Shown here: positions 1 through 9,008 of the stretch, in pieces
Position numbering within the stretch: position 1 is the stretch's first letter
Layout: each line of letters opens with the position of its first letter
Made by a program: the position numbers and the translations under genes
Assembly (NCBI GenBank): GCA_032718475.1
Contig: JAUCBJ010003415.1
Coordinates: 1-24,641, forward strand
Reading direction: 5' to 3'
Origin: Nemertoderma westbladi
Taxonomy: Eukaryota; Xenacoelomorpha; Nemertodermatida; Nemertodermatidae
Length of the DNA: 24,641 bases
The notes under the pieces: generated by a model
Seen by the model: only the letters and a program-made list of their open reading frames with translations
Told to the model about the DNA's origin: nothing
Databases searched by the model: none

Positions 1-264
1 TAATATGTGAGTCTAATTGTAGAGATACTTTTTTCGAATTGGAGAGATAAGAAGTATCAAGCCAACGACCTACCAAGATATTTTTTTAAGCAACTTTATT
101 TTCCTACGGTATAATTCAAGTGTAGCTAACCATACTCCTGTATGTATATGCAGACCGTTGTAACAATAGCAACAGTTTTCGTGCTTTACGTAGACTCAAG
201 GACTACTAGTCAGTTTAATATTGTTTATATTATATATATTACTTATATTTGTTTGTGCGTAACT
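1..264 (+). other. 5' leader of the non-LTR element or its flank
   Basis: This is AT-rich DNA before the first retrotransposon ORF. I see no coding potential and no target-site duplication, so the 5' boundary of the element cannot be placed. It probably contains part of the element's 5' untranslated region, because it runs directly into the C-tract and ATG that open the ORF. Confidence 0.4.
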
Positions 265-290
265 CCCCCCCCCCCCCCCCCCCCCCCCCC
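265..290 (+). repeat. Uninterrupted 26-nt poly-C tract
   Basis: A run of C abuts the ATG at 291. Read from the upstream ATG at 249 it would encode a polyproline stretch, but the zinc-finger protein is better started at 291. The tract length may also be an assembly or sequencing uncertainty. Confidence 0.9.
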
Positions 291-1979
291 ATGCCCCGAG
301 ACCTAAACACAACCGTAACCGCCTGTCATTTCTGTTTTTCTACTGTTTTTGATAACAAACGTTTTACATGTTCTGCTTGTAAGCTGCACTATCATTATCA
401 ATGTGGCACTTGCTTGACCGCTGCTGAGCTTGATACTCTATTAAAATCATCTCACTACCATGGAATATTTTGTATATCGTGCTTCTTAGATATTTTTCCC
501 TTCGTATCAGTCACGCAAGACGACCTTGACATATTTAACTCTTCTGAAGATGAAACTTATAATATAGATGAAAATTTTTCTGTTGGTGAAGTCTTTCGTG
601 ACTTAGACCCGGATATTAATTTAATTGATAACACTTTATTAGGGGGTTATTACTCGGAACCAAAATTCGACAATGAATTTCTTACGCCAAATTTTAAGAA
701 TCCCTTAGCAGTCTTCCATTTAAATTGCCGAAGCCTAGTAAAAAACTTTTCATCTATATTAGGGTACCTAGAATCCATCGAAAAAAAGTTTGAAATTTTG
801 ACTTTTACGGAATCATTTATTTCCGATGAAGTTTCATTAGAACCTCTGAGAATTGACGGCTACGAAGGTCCGATTACAGATAATAGGAAATATGGTAAAA
901 AATTAAAGAGAGGTGGTACTGCAATTTATATTTCCGATAAACTTAATTGTATACAAAGAGATGATTTGAAAATCAATGGTTTGGAATCTGTTTGGCTTGA
1001 AATTGAGAGACCAAAAAATAAAAAAAAACTAATTGTGGGAACAATCTATAGGCCTGAATCTTATCCAACTGCTGAGTTCATTTCGGTTTTGGGGACGCAA
1101 CTGGAAATACTTTCAAATAAAAATTATGATACAATTATAACCGGAGATTTTAACATAGATCTAATTAGAACATCTTCCAAATCAGCTGATTATTTAAATA
1201 CCATAACGTCTCATGGTTTCTCACAAATAATTGATGTACCTACTAGGGTAACCGAATTCTCAAAATCGATCATAGATCATATTTTTCATAATATTACTGA
1301 TGCCGTCTGTAATTCAGGTGTTTTCCTTTCAAAAATTGGTTCCGGGGACCATTTCCCAACTTTCATACTATTTTCTGAATTTAGTACTTATTTCCGTGAG
1401 CCTGAAGTTAAATACGTTTTTGACTACTCAAAATTTAACGCCGATGAATTTTTAGGCGAGATTAATGAAAATAAATCTTGGTCATACTGGGATGCAGAAG
1501 ACAAGGACAAATTTAAAAATTTCTATAATAAATTTGAAAACATATGTGAAAATCATCTGCCAAAAAAAATTCAGACAAAGAAATACACCTCGCGTCGTCC
1601 GTGGATAACTCATTCTTTAATAAAATGTTCTATAAAAAAAAATAAGCTGTATGCTCGGTATATCTCAAAACCCACGGATGAGAATCTAAATAAATATAAA
1701 ACATACAGAAACATATGCACAAAATTATACAGGGAAGCTGAAAAAAATTTCTATGTCAATCAGTTTGAAGAAAATAAATCGAACATGAGGAAAACATGGC
1801 AGACTATAAATGGTGCGCTGAGTCGCAATAGGAAGACCAAAATTCCCAACAAAATAAAATCAAATTGTATCGCATCGAAACCTATATTTTTAGAAACTGA
1901 AAGTGAAATCGCTAAGGAGTTCAATGAGTTTTTTTCAACGATAGGTAAAAATTTAGCTGACATATATAGTTCCCTCTAA
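291..1979 (+). pseudogene. Non-LTR element: PHD-like finger plus APE-type endonuclease
   Basis: The frame is 562 codons from the ATG at 291; an in-frame ATG at 249 would prepend polyproline from the C-tract. Residues ~10-70 carry a Cys/His-rich finger (CHFC, CSAC, HYHYQC, CISC) resembling a PHD finger. An exonuclease-endonuclease-phosphatase domain follows, with HLNCRSL near residue 145, the catalytic Glu in FTES near 175, GGTAIYI, TGDFNID near 285 and the terminal SGDH near 353. This enzyme nicks target DNA to prime reverse transcription. The frame closes at 1977-1979, where a neighbouring frame carries on directly into the RT part, so a single-base indel near 1965 has broken an originally continuous ORF. 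The element would act in the nucleus as an RNP. Confidence 0.8.
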
Positions 1980-1980
1980 T

Positions 1981-3279
1981 AGGTCCCATACTAGATTTAT
2001 TCAAAATAAGCACCATCAGTCCTTTCAATTAATCGAGACCTCGCCGGTTGAGGTCGAATATCTTATGTTACAACTCAATGACTCATCTGCAATTAATGAT
2101 ACGTTCCCAATTAAATTAATAAAACTTGCGGCGAAGCCCCTCTCGATACACTTAAATTACCTCTTCAACTTGAGTATATCTAGAGGCTTTTTTCCTGACA
2201 TTCTAAAATGTGCTAAAGTTTTCCCCATATATAAAGGAGGTGACCCCATGGATACATCTAATTATCGCCCAATCAGCGTCCTTCCCGTATTCAGTAAAAT
2301 ACTAGAGAAAATTATGAATTCTCAACTGCAGTCATACCTAGATAATTTTTTAATTTTTAACAAAAATCAATTTGGTTTTCGTAAAAAAATTACTACCAGC
2401 CACGCGATATTAAATATTGTTGAAAGAATACGCGAAGCACTGGACGATAATTATAATGCGTGTGTAGTGTTCCTAGACCTTAAGAAGGCTTTTGACTGTC
2501 TGGACCACGAAATTTTAATAAATAAAATGAGCGGATACGGAATTAGAGGGATACCGCTAAATTTTTTCAGAGATTATCTCCAAAATAGAGTGCAGTCAGT
2601 CTCATTGGGGAATACGTTATCTGATCCCTGTCCTATTGTCTGTGGGGTCCCCCAGGGCAGTATTTTGGGTCCGGTTTTGTTTTTAATTTATATAAATGAC
2701 CTCCCTAATGCGACTAACTTATATACAACATTATTTGCAGATGACACTAGCCTCTTAAAATTTTCTAAAGATGCTGGTAGTATTTTTGTAAATGGTTTTA
2801 ACCTTGAACTCGATAAAATTTCAAAATGGCTACAAGATAATAAGCTATCAATCAACCTAAAAAAAACAGAATATACAATTTACACAAATAGAACAAATCT
2901 AGGCCCCGTGCCACATGTAAAATTTAAAGACAACATACTAAAAGAAGTGAAACCTGTCAAATACCTGGGACTAAATATCGATAATAAATTAAAATGGGAC
3001 ACACATATTTCCTTTCTTCTAAAAAAATTGTCTAGGGTATCTGGTATATTTTATAAATTACGATATATTTTCCCCCTAAATATCCTTCGTACCTTGTATT
3101 TCGCTCTTATCCATCCTTATTTAACCTACGCTATCTCAATTTGGGGAAGCTGTAACGCTACATGGATGAAAAAGGTCAGAGTTAAAATAAATAAAGTTCT
3201 TAGGGCGATAACTTTTAGTCATTCCCGTAGTTCATCTGCACCTATGTATAAGCGACTCAATATACTTCCTGTTGAATAA
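1981..3279 (+). pseudogene. Non-LTR element: reverse transcriptase domain
   Basis: This is the RT part of the same element, open from about 1963 in the frame after the indel; the first ATG is at 2065. Visible RT blocks in order are NYRPISVLP, FGFRKK, FLDLKKAFD (first catalytic Asp), GVPQGSILGPVLF, and FADD at 2734-2745 (the catalytic Asp pair). KYLGLNID and the thumb-like C-terminal region follow. The order and wording match non-LTR RTs of the Jockey/CR1 type, which copy element RNA at the nicked chromosome. A TAA at 3277-3279 cuts off the conserved C-terminus, which continues in the same frame afterwards. Confidence 0.85.
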
Positions 3280-3585
3280 ATCTACAAACTAGAAATATGT
3301 AAACTTATGTACAATGTTTTTTATGTAGATAAAAATAAATATTTATCAGAAGTTGGTATCTTTTCAACGTATTTTAAAAAAGTAAGCTCAATCCACTCAC
3401 ACAACACCCGTGGCTCTAATGCCGGGTGTTTCTTTATTCCATCAACGAGACTACTCATAGCGCAGAATTCCCTCAAATATAAGGGTCCCGTTTTATGTAA
3501 TAAGTTGCCCCAAAACATTAGAGAAGTCAATAATAAAATCATATTCTCAAAGTATCTGAAAAAGTACCTCCTGGGGGCCCTATAA
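3280..3585 (+). pseudogene. Non-LTR element: C-terminal tail of the RT protein after a nonsense codon
   Basis: This is the same frame as the RT, reopened after the TAA at 3277. It encodes about 100 residues including a HSHNTRGS-like segment and KLPQNIRE, both typical of the extreme C-terminus of Jockey/CR1-type RT proteins. It closes naturally at 3583-3585. The piece cannot be translated with the RT except by readthrough, so I treat it as part of a decayed ORF. A similar stretch is kept in the deleted copy near 9350. Confidence 0.75.
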
Positions 3586-3589
3586 ATTA

Positions 3590-4095
3590 AGTACCAAGTG
3601 GTTCCTACCCATGCGCGGGGTCACGCTTTCCATCCATTTTGGTTCTTTTTATTTTCGGTAAATATGGAATATTCATTACCGAATACGCTGTCCCACCCCT
3701 CTTTACTTTATCCTATTTCCGGAAATATAATTTTCCGGAAATATTAATTGCAGAGCTACTTGAACCTACACGGGCGCGGGGTCACACTTTCCATCTCTTT
3801 ATAGTTCTTTTTTATATTTTAATTTTTTTTATTTTCCGGAAATTTAAATTACCAAACACGCTGTGCCGCACCACTATATTTTATCATATTTTCCGGAAAT
3901 ATAAATTGCAGAGCCACTTGGACCTACCCGGGCGCGGGGTCACGCTTTCCAACTCTTTTTAGTTCTTTTTTAATTTTTCCTGAAATATAAATTTCCGAAC
4001 ACGGTGTCCCAACCCACTTTTTCTTATCTTATTTCCCGGGAATATAAATTGCAAGGCAACCTGGACCTTCCCGGGCGCGGGGTCACGCAGTACAA
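3590..4095 (+). repeat. ~160-bp tandem repeats in the 3' region of the non-LTR element
   Basis: Four occurrences of a GCGCGGGGTCAC box (at about 3614, 3775, 3933 and 4075) are spaced 161, 158 and 142 bp apart. Each is followed by a T-rich stretch, a TTTCCGGAAATATAAATT-like segment and a CACTTGGACCTAC-like segment. These are diverged tandem units starting right after the RT stop codon. 3'UTR repeats are known in some non-LTR families, and these may be structural RNA or simple tandem growth. Confidence 0.85.
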
Positions 4096-4560
4096 GTGTT
4101 AGGTAATAATTAAATAATATAACGCCCTCTGTATAGCGCAGCTTTCAATAATTTAAATAATGTTAATGTTCAGTATGTTAATATCCACTAGCTAATATGC
4201 TAATGTATTATCAAACCTCAACTTATTAATTTAAATTATACAAAATTTTAGAAATGGCAGGCTACCAACTTCCCCCCCTTCCCCCAACGTCCCATACCGT
4301 CCCATTACTAGTGCAAATGAATAAACATATCTGAAAACTCTAAATTATGAGTACACAATCTCCCTCCCCGACCTCCGGTAGTTAGCGTCTACTAGCTTTG
4401 CTATTAGCTAGCTTACCGTTTCCCCATTCTTACCTATTCCACCCTAACACTCGATCCCTATTCTCAATATTTTACTGAATAAATGAATTGGTGTTGGGTG
4501 TTATTTTGGATAATTTGCTATATTTTAAACAAGGAATTAAATAAATATTATTGATTATTG
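4096..4560 (+). other. Remaining 3' UTR of the non-LTR element and tail
   Basis: There is no ORF here. The stretch is AT-rich with two C-rich patches (about 4270-4300 and 4360-4380), an AATAAA near 4478 and another in the terminal AT-rich segment ending in a short ATTATTG-like repeat. I take the end of the element to be near 4560, where the next retroelement fragment begins. Confidence 0.5.
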
Positions 4561-4564
4561 ATTA

Positions 4565-4801
4565 GAACAAAATCGCCTCCGCTTTGCCGGACATTGCTTT
4601 CGCCGTGAGGACCAGCCAGTGCATAATCTTGTACTTTGGCAGCCTCATGGAGTGAATAAGCATGGTGGACAGCCCATGACTTTCTTGCGACGTATCTTAA
4701 AGGATACTGGCCTTGAAGATGCGGATGATCTAGCAAATGTCATGGGTGATAGGGAGTTGTGGCGGCGCAATTTTGTCGACAAGCCGGCACAGCATTCTTA
4801 A
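4565..4801 (+). pseudogene. C-terminal stub of a second non-LTR reverse transcriptase
   Basis: An open frame of about 78 codons has no start of its own. It encodes RLRFAGHCFRR, then LVLWQPHG, a TFLRRILKDTG segment and a short tail ending with a stop at 4799-4801. The FAGHC...LLW-P-hG...D pattern is a familiar last segment of endonuclease-RT proteins spread through cnidarian, mollusc and arthropod genomes. Only the last ~80 residues remain, as expected of 5'-truncated retrotransposition. It is followed about 25 bp later by a TAC microsatellite, a plausible 3' tail. It differs from the element at 1-4560. Confidence 0.65.
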
Positions 4802-4828
4802 AAATGCAGCTGCAATGCAGCATGCCGA

Positions 4829-4848
4829 TACTACTACTACTACTACTA
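4829..4848 (+). repeat. (TAC)n microsatellite
   Basis: Six ACTACT-type triplets in a row lie just downstream of the retroelement stub. Their position suggests they are the 3' tail of that element. Confidence 0.75.
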
Positions 4849-4849
4849 T

Positions 4850-5052
4850 GTTACTGGTGCCAGGCCACAGCGGTCAGTCTGTAACTGGTATCACTATCCA
4901 GGTGCCACCAGTCTGTCTGTAACAGGTGCCAGGCGCCGGCAATCTGTCTGTAACTGGTAGCCAGGCGCAAGCAGTTTGTCTGTTACAGGTGCCAGGCGCC
5001 GGCAGTCTGTCTGTAACGATAGGCAGGCGCCAGGCAGTCTGTCTCTAACTGT
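4850..5052 (+). repeat. Minisatellite, GGTGCCAGGCGC / CAGTCTGTCTGTAAC units
   Basis: About five to six imperfect units of roughly 33-40 bp alternate a GGTGCCAGGCGCCGG-like box with CAGTCTGTCTGTAAC. GGCGCC-type palindromes lie inside the units. It lies just upstream of the promoter of the secreted-protein gene. Confidence 0.8.
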
Positions 5053-5206
5053 TAACCATAAGAATGTAATTTAAAGTGATAAATTAACATACAATGGTAT
5101 CTACACAAAGGTAGTTACTAATAATTGTTCTATAAAGTACTTGCCGCCTTTGATTGCCTTTATGAGACTTTATTCATTGCATAAGTAATTGCCTTTGTCA
5201 AAAGTT

Positions 5207-5243
5207 TATAAATAGGAGGAGTTTTAGGCATTAAAACCATTCT
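5207..5243 (+). promoter_or_regulatory. Predicted RNA polymerase II core promoter (TATA + Inr)
   Basis: TATAAATA at 5207-5214 is followed at the usual distance by CCATTCT (5237-5243), which fits the YYANWYY initiator with +1 at A5239, 32 bp downstream of the TATA start. That gives a 5' UTR of about 61 nt before the ATG at 5300. Position and consensus agree, but there is no transcript evidence. Confidence 0.55.
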
Positions 5244-5299
5244 CTATCAGAAATTTATCTTAACTTTACTTTACAAAGTTATTTACAAATACTGTAAAA

Positions 5300-5479
5300 A
5301 TGTTACCGGTAAGTCTTAAACTATTTTCTCTGCTGTCAGCTCTTTTCCTTTCGCCAGTAAATCCAACAGGTGTCTGCGGCGACGAAGAAGGGAATTTGTA
5401 CCTCATCAAGTGTGGGTTGGATGTTTCCTTATGTGACGATGGAAACAATGGAACTAAATCTGGCTGGATTTTAGAACAG
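5300..5479 (+). CDS. Secreted protein, exon 1 (signal peptide)
   Basis: The ATG at 5300 opens exactly 60 codons and stops at a splice donor (CAG|GTTAGT, intron from 5480). Residues 1 to ~23 are a hydrophobic signal peptide (LKLFSLLSALFL core), so the product should enter the secretory pathway. The mature part has three Cys, an acidic stretch and one N-glycosylation sequon (NGT). A TATA box and initiator lie just upstream. The codon count gives a phase-0 intron. I do not recognise the family. With the later coiled-coil exon it resembles the N-terminus of oligomeric secreted proteins (C1q-, lectin- or fibrinogen-related types), but no such head domain is in the window. Confidence 0.6.
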
Positions 5480-6264
5480 GTTAGTTTATTTATTTCATAG
5501 AGTTTTCATTCAGCTTTTTTATCGTAATTATTCATGTAATAATTTGCTCACGTGAATAAAGAAACCCTTTATAAGGATGTTTGAATGAAGAAAAAGAATG
5601 TAAGAAATAATTATTCCATAACCTAAATAAACGGTTAGCATCCTACAGAGAGTGACAGCGCAGACATGACTAGTAGCCAATATCCAGTTCCTCACAAACT
5701 GTTTGTTAGTTATTCAGTTCCAGCATGTAAAATAATATGAAAATATTTTTTATGACCCCTTTTTTTTAATCATTTGACCCCTTTTTATTATTTTAATGAC
5801 CACTTTTTTTAATGTACTGTACTACTGTTGTTCTGTTTTTAGTTGTACCGGTATCGGTATTACATTATAGTAGGCCTATAGGCTGATAGGTAACGCCTCA
5901 TTATAGGCGTGCGGAATTTGGTTGGTGTTGTGTAGTGCTGATGCTGAGTCATAGTTAATGATGCGGAAGCAGAGTAGTTTACGGTACTGTACTGTGCAGT
6001 GCAGCATTAACCAGCTGTCTTGATTTCTGTTGTAATTATGATTGACCATGACTATTGTGATATATGTTATACCATACCTACAGCCTATGTCTACTCTACC
6101 ATATCAACTGCCAATATTTTTTTGTTTAGAAAAAGTGACCGTTTATTAAATTTTGGTTAGGAAAACCCGCCTCTGTAAACTGCTCCTTTCCTACAAGATT
6201 GTAACATTACTCAACGCCGTTAGTATTAACAGCATGTTGTTGTTAGTCAGCACTTTACAACCTT

Positions 6265-6395
6265 AGAGGACATTACAGCATTGTATTGGCCTGTATAATT
6301 AGTATTGTAGTGGATGTTGCAGTGTTGTAATGTCCCATGTTTATTTACAGTAGTAACCAATGACGGCGAGCTGTAATGTTACGGCGTCAATGGTT
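6265..6395. repeat. Two adjacent imperfect inverted repeats (hairpins)
   Basis: GGACATTACAGCA at about 6268 pairs with TGCAGTGTTGTAATGTCC ending near 6332. Then GTAACCAATGACG near 6353 pairs with CGTCAATGGTTAC near 6389, with one mismatch. They could be remnants of one MITE, but no clean outer termini are visible. Confidence 0.5.
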
Positions 6396-6716
6396 ACCAC
6401 GTACATACAGTAAATAATAGGTGGAAATTTGCCTGACAGCCAGATACTGCAGGCCGACTGCAATACTTACCGGTAGGCGGGGCGGGGTATAGCTATTAAT
6501 AACCAGTAGGGCCTAGCTATATTATTATACTTATAACATGGCTCCAAACGCCATCCCTAAATATAAGCTAACTTATTTATAACATAATTTATGTCACTTT
6601 TACATTTATTTATACAGCAACTAATATAATTGGTGCAGTTTCTATCACTTATACTGTAAGTTATAATGTATATGTAAAATCATTTCGTAATGTTACACTT
6701 TTGGAATAAAACTACA

Positions 6717-6853
6717 TACATACTTGGTGCTAAGTACTTTACAGTGTTCTAATCCTCGTGACTTTATTTTCACTCACTCACTAACGTTCGTTCGTGTAAC
6801 AAAGCCTCTCGGATCATCACACTGTAAAGTGCTACTTTACACACAAGTATGTA
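6717..6853. mobile_element. MITE-like element with ~33-bp terminal inverted repeats
   Basis: The left end (TACATACTTGGTGCTAAGTA...) is matched in inverted form by the right end finishing ...CAAGTATGTA at 6853. Both arms share ACTTTACAGTG inside and a few gaps separate them. The element is ~137 bp with no ORF, consistent with a non-autonomous DNA transposon. A TA target duplication (as for Tc1/mariner) is possible because both ends are TA, but this is not proven. Confidence 0.55.
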
Positions 6854-7101
6854 AATATTTATTATTTGATTTTATTCAATGTTCTATTCGCTTACTGTGT
6901 GAATCACAGTCTGGAAGAGCAAATAAAGGGGTCAAAAAAATAACTACCAAATTCTGGACAGTAATATTTGAGATGATAACACTCAATAGCTTAACCACTT
7001 AAAAACAATACCATATCAACGCTTAATAATTATTATTGATTTAGTAAATAAATGTATTATTCTTTCAGCAATAGCTATATATAATTTATTTATTATTACA
7101 G

Positions 7102-7131
7102 GCAAATGATGGACAGTGTGGAGCTATTAAT
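7102..7131 (+). CDS. Secreted protein, 30-nt microexon 2
   Basis: This is a 30-nt segment framed by a strong acceptor (TTATTATTACAG) and a perfect donor (GTAAGT). It reads as ten codons (ANDGQCGAIN) in phase 0, exactly the phase left by exon 1. It adds a fourth Cys, which would allow two disulphides. Phase-0 symmetry on both sides means it could be skipped without changing frame. No other gene model explains this short segment. It is predicted from signals only. Confidence 0.5.
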
Positions 7132-8863
7132 GTAAGTGTATTAGTTATTTAAATTATTATTATTATTTTATATCCAGATCCACAGCATTGAATAGCACAT
7201 TTTCAACATTAAACTCAGATTTACTCAGATTGGACTGGAAGGAAAAAGTTGAGAAGTAAATTAAAATCAATAATATTATTCTTCCCAGTAAATATGATCG
7301 GACCAAGGCTTATTTTCTTATCGTACCAAACATACTTATATAAAGTAGACATTAGTACTTAAATCCTACCCCTCATAAAGGCGGCACAGTGCCATTTTCG
7401 AATTTGTAGCTTTTTCTCATCTATCGCCTTTCATTTGTAACATAATTATTTGCTAAATTTAATTCCATGCGATTTCATAGATATTATCTTATTATATTAT
7501 TTATATTAAATTAGTGGTTGTATATTTGAGCTTTCTAAATTAAGACGTAAACAAACAATTGATAAGTTGAGATAAGATAGATTTAAAACTTACTATAGCA
7601 AAATTACAATTAATGAAAATTCGATTAATATATATTGAATTAGTATTAAGTGTAAACAGAACATATAATAATTCTACCAAGGGGTAGAATAAATAAACGA
7701 TTACACAGAAGAATTACAATGAGAATGGCGACCGGAGACTGACTGATTGGCTCGGTGGGGACAAGAATAGAGATTAAGAGACTAGGTGGTGGTAAAGAAG
7801 GATAGACGGAGTGGTGACGGAGTGAAGGAGGTTTCAGATAAGGAAGTCCTCGTCCAAGCTAGCTTGACTGGGGAGGGTGCCAAGAACTGCTACTGCATTC
7901 CCTCGGATGGTGGATATTGAAAGGCGTTGAAACAGGTATGCAGTGGAATGGGGTTCCCCTGTCCGATTGCTGATCCTGCGCCCTATTTCGCGAAGTGTTT
8001 CAGTGCCTTCGACTCCTACCGGTCCCAGGGTTTCTGTCGCAATGCTACGGAATATATAGTCGTGTTGCAGGGCTGCATACTTAGTGCCTTTGGTTGATTC
8101 GGCCATGGTTGCTGCTGTTCCAGCTTCCTGGGATGTGGCTGGTAGATACGTTTGGGCCAACGTATCATTACAGGTGTAGTCCCACACTAGTGGGCGCCCT
8201 GAAGACCAGGGGCCCAAAGTCACTCCGTTGGTTTCTTGCCATCTATGGCTAGGCCGCGGGGCTCTAGTGTGGAGGAAACACCTGCTGATGAGAGGGCTCG
8301 GTGTATTATGTCATTGGCCTCAGCATGACGAGTGTATTTTCCATAATTATGGAGACAGCTGAGGCCGTGGGTTCCGCTCCTGTCCACCAACACCCCACAG
8401 ATATTGTAAGATAGAATGTAGATATTGTAAGTGGTGGGTGACAAGTTGAATTGAATTCGTAATTAAAAACCATTTACAATTCCATTGGCTGGCCCTCTTA
8501 CCGGATCTCACACCCCCACACTCTACCATACAGTATAGGTTTTTCACTACAGTACAATAGTGTCAACCGCAGTATATAAACTTTTTGTTACAATGGCAGT
8601 CGCTATTTCATCAGTACAAGTGTAACACTCACATACAGTATGTTCCCTTTTTGTAGTTTAAATAAGTAGTGTTGCTGATAGTTCATAAGTGAGTAGTTTT
8701 AGAATGATGATTTCAGTAGTTTATCAGTCTGTATATGTTAGCTGTGTTGAAGACGTTCTGTTCGTGGACTCCCCCCCCCCCGCACCCACTGATCAGTGTG
8801 TGCAAAGGATTTAAAGAATTTAAAAAACAATAATTTCAAATAAAAATATTTCCTAACAAGCAG
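7132..8863 (+). other. Intron 2 of the secreted-protein gene
   Basis: The intron runs from GTAAGT at 7132 to the CAG acceptor at 8861-8863. It contains AT-rich DNA (7132-7690), a purine-rich stretch, the antisense retroelement fragment at 7834-8399, and a C-tract at about 8771-8780. Apart from that fragment I see nothing coding here. Confidence 0.45.
7834..8399 (-). pseudogene. Retroelement RT-polyprotein C-terminal fragment (antisense in intron 2)
   Basis: Two minus-strand frames belong together. The upstream one carries SGTHGLSC, HAEANDIIHRAL and a DGKKP segment, and is shifted by one base near 8222. The downstream one carries LVWDYTCNDT, TGEPHSTAYLFQRLS and RGNAVAVLGT and ends at the stop at 7834. 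I recognise this order (GLHGLSC ... ANDII ... LEP ... DGK-PDG ... WD-TC-DT ... FLFQR) as the C-terminal part of RT-containing repetitive proteins in many invertebrates. Its D-x(n)-WD-T spacing could suggest a restriction-like nuclease fold, but that is my inference. The fragment has no RT domain and is frameshifted, so it is dead. An alternative is a captured host paralogue of the same family. Confidence 0.55.
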
Positions 8864-8983
8864 GTTACAGAGTTGGAAGAACAGAATGTAACAGAGTTGA
8901 AAGAAAATATGAATGGGTTGAGTGACCAAGTAAAAGATTTAAATACAAACCTAACTAACCAAGTCGATGAGCTAAAGAACGAT
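8864..8983 (+). CDS. Secreted protein, exon 3 (coiled coil)
   Basis: An open segment of exactly 40 codons lies between CAG (8861-8863) and donor GTTAGT (8984). It starts VTELEEQNVTELKEN and has hydrophobic residues at heptad a/d positions (V9, L12, M16, L19, V23, L26, L30, L37), a clear coiled coil. It carries a second N-glycosylation sequon (NVT). It is in phase 0 at both ends, like exons 1 and 2, so the three together give 110 residues. A short coiled coil after a Cys-bearing N-terminus usually means a trimeric or multimeric secreted protein. The head domain must lie in exons beyond 8983, and I could not find one in the window. Confidence 0.55.
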
Positions 8984-9008
8984 GTTAGTTTATTTTTCTT
9001 CTTTTTAA

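Larger units (their letters stand above)
1..4560 (+). mobile_element. Non-LTR retrotransposon, PHD-EN-RT type (Jockey/CR1 group)
   Basis: One element spans a 5' leader, an endonuclease ORF, a reverse-transcriptase ORF and a long 3' region with tandem repeats that ends in an ATTATTG-like tail near 4560. An N-terminal PHD-like finger, an APE endonuclease and an RT with FADD are known from the CR1/L2/Daphne/Jockey assemblage; I cannot assign the clade without a tree. It is no longer intact: the frame shifts near 1965 and a TAA interrupts the RT C-terminus at 3277. A second, deleted copy lies at 9009-9410. No target-site duplication was recognised. Confidence 0.8.
5480..7101 (+). other. Intron 1 of the secreted-protein gene
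   Basis: It runs from donor GTTAGT (5480) to acceptor TTATTATTACAG (ending 7101). It is AT-rich and non-coding. It includes a three-fold TGACCCCTTTTT-like repeat (about 5752-5814), palindromic DNA at 6265-6395 and a MITE-like element at 6717-6853. ACCGGTA and TAGGCCTA boxes occur at about 5848, 5871 and 6469. Confidence 0.5.

Noticed and set aside
3639-3962. 107-codon + strand ORF
   Set aside because: It runs through the ~160-bp tandem repeats of the retrotransposon 3' region; its reading is T-rich repeat translation (poly-Phe/Ile) with no domain.
6724-7002. 92-codon + strand ORF
   Set aside because: It begins inside the MITE-like element and lies in a predicted intron, with no domain and AT-rich composition.
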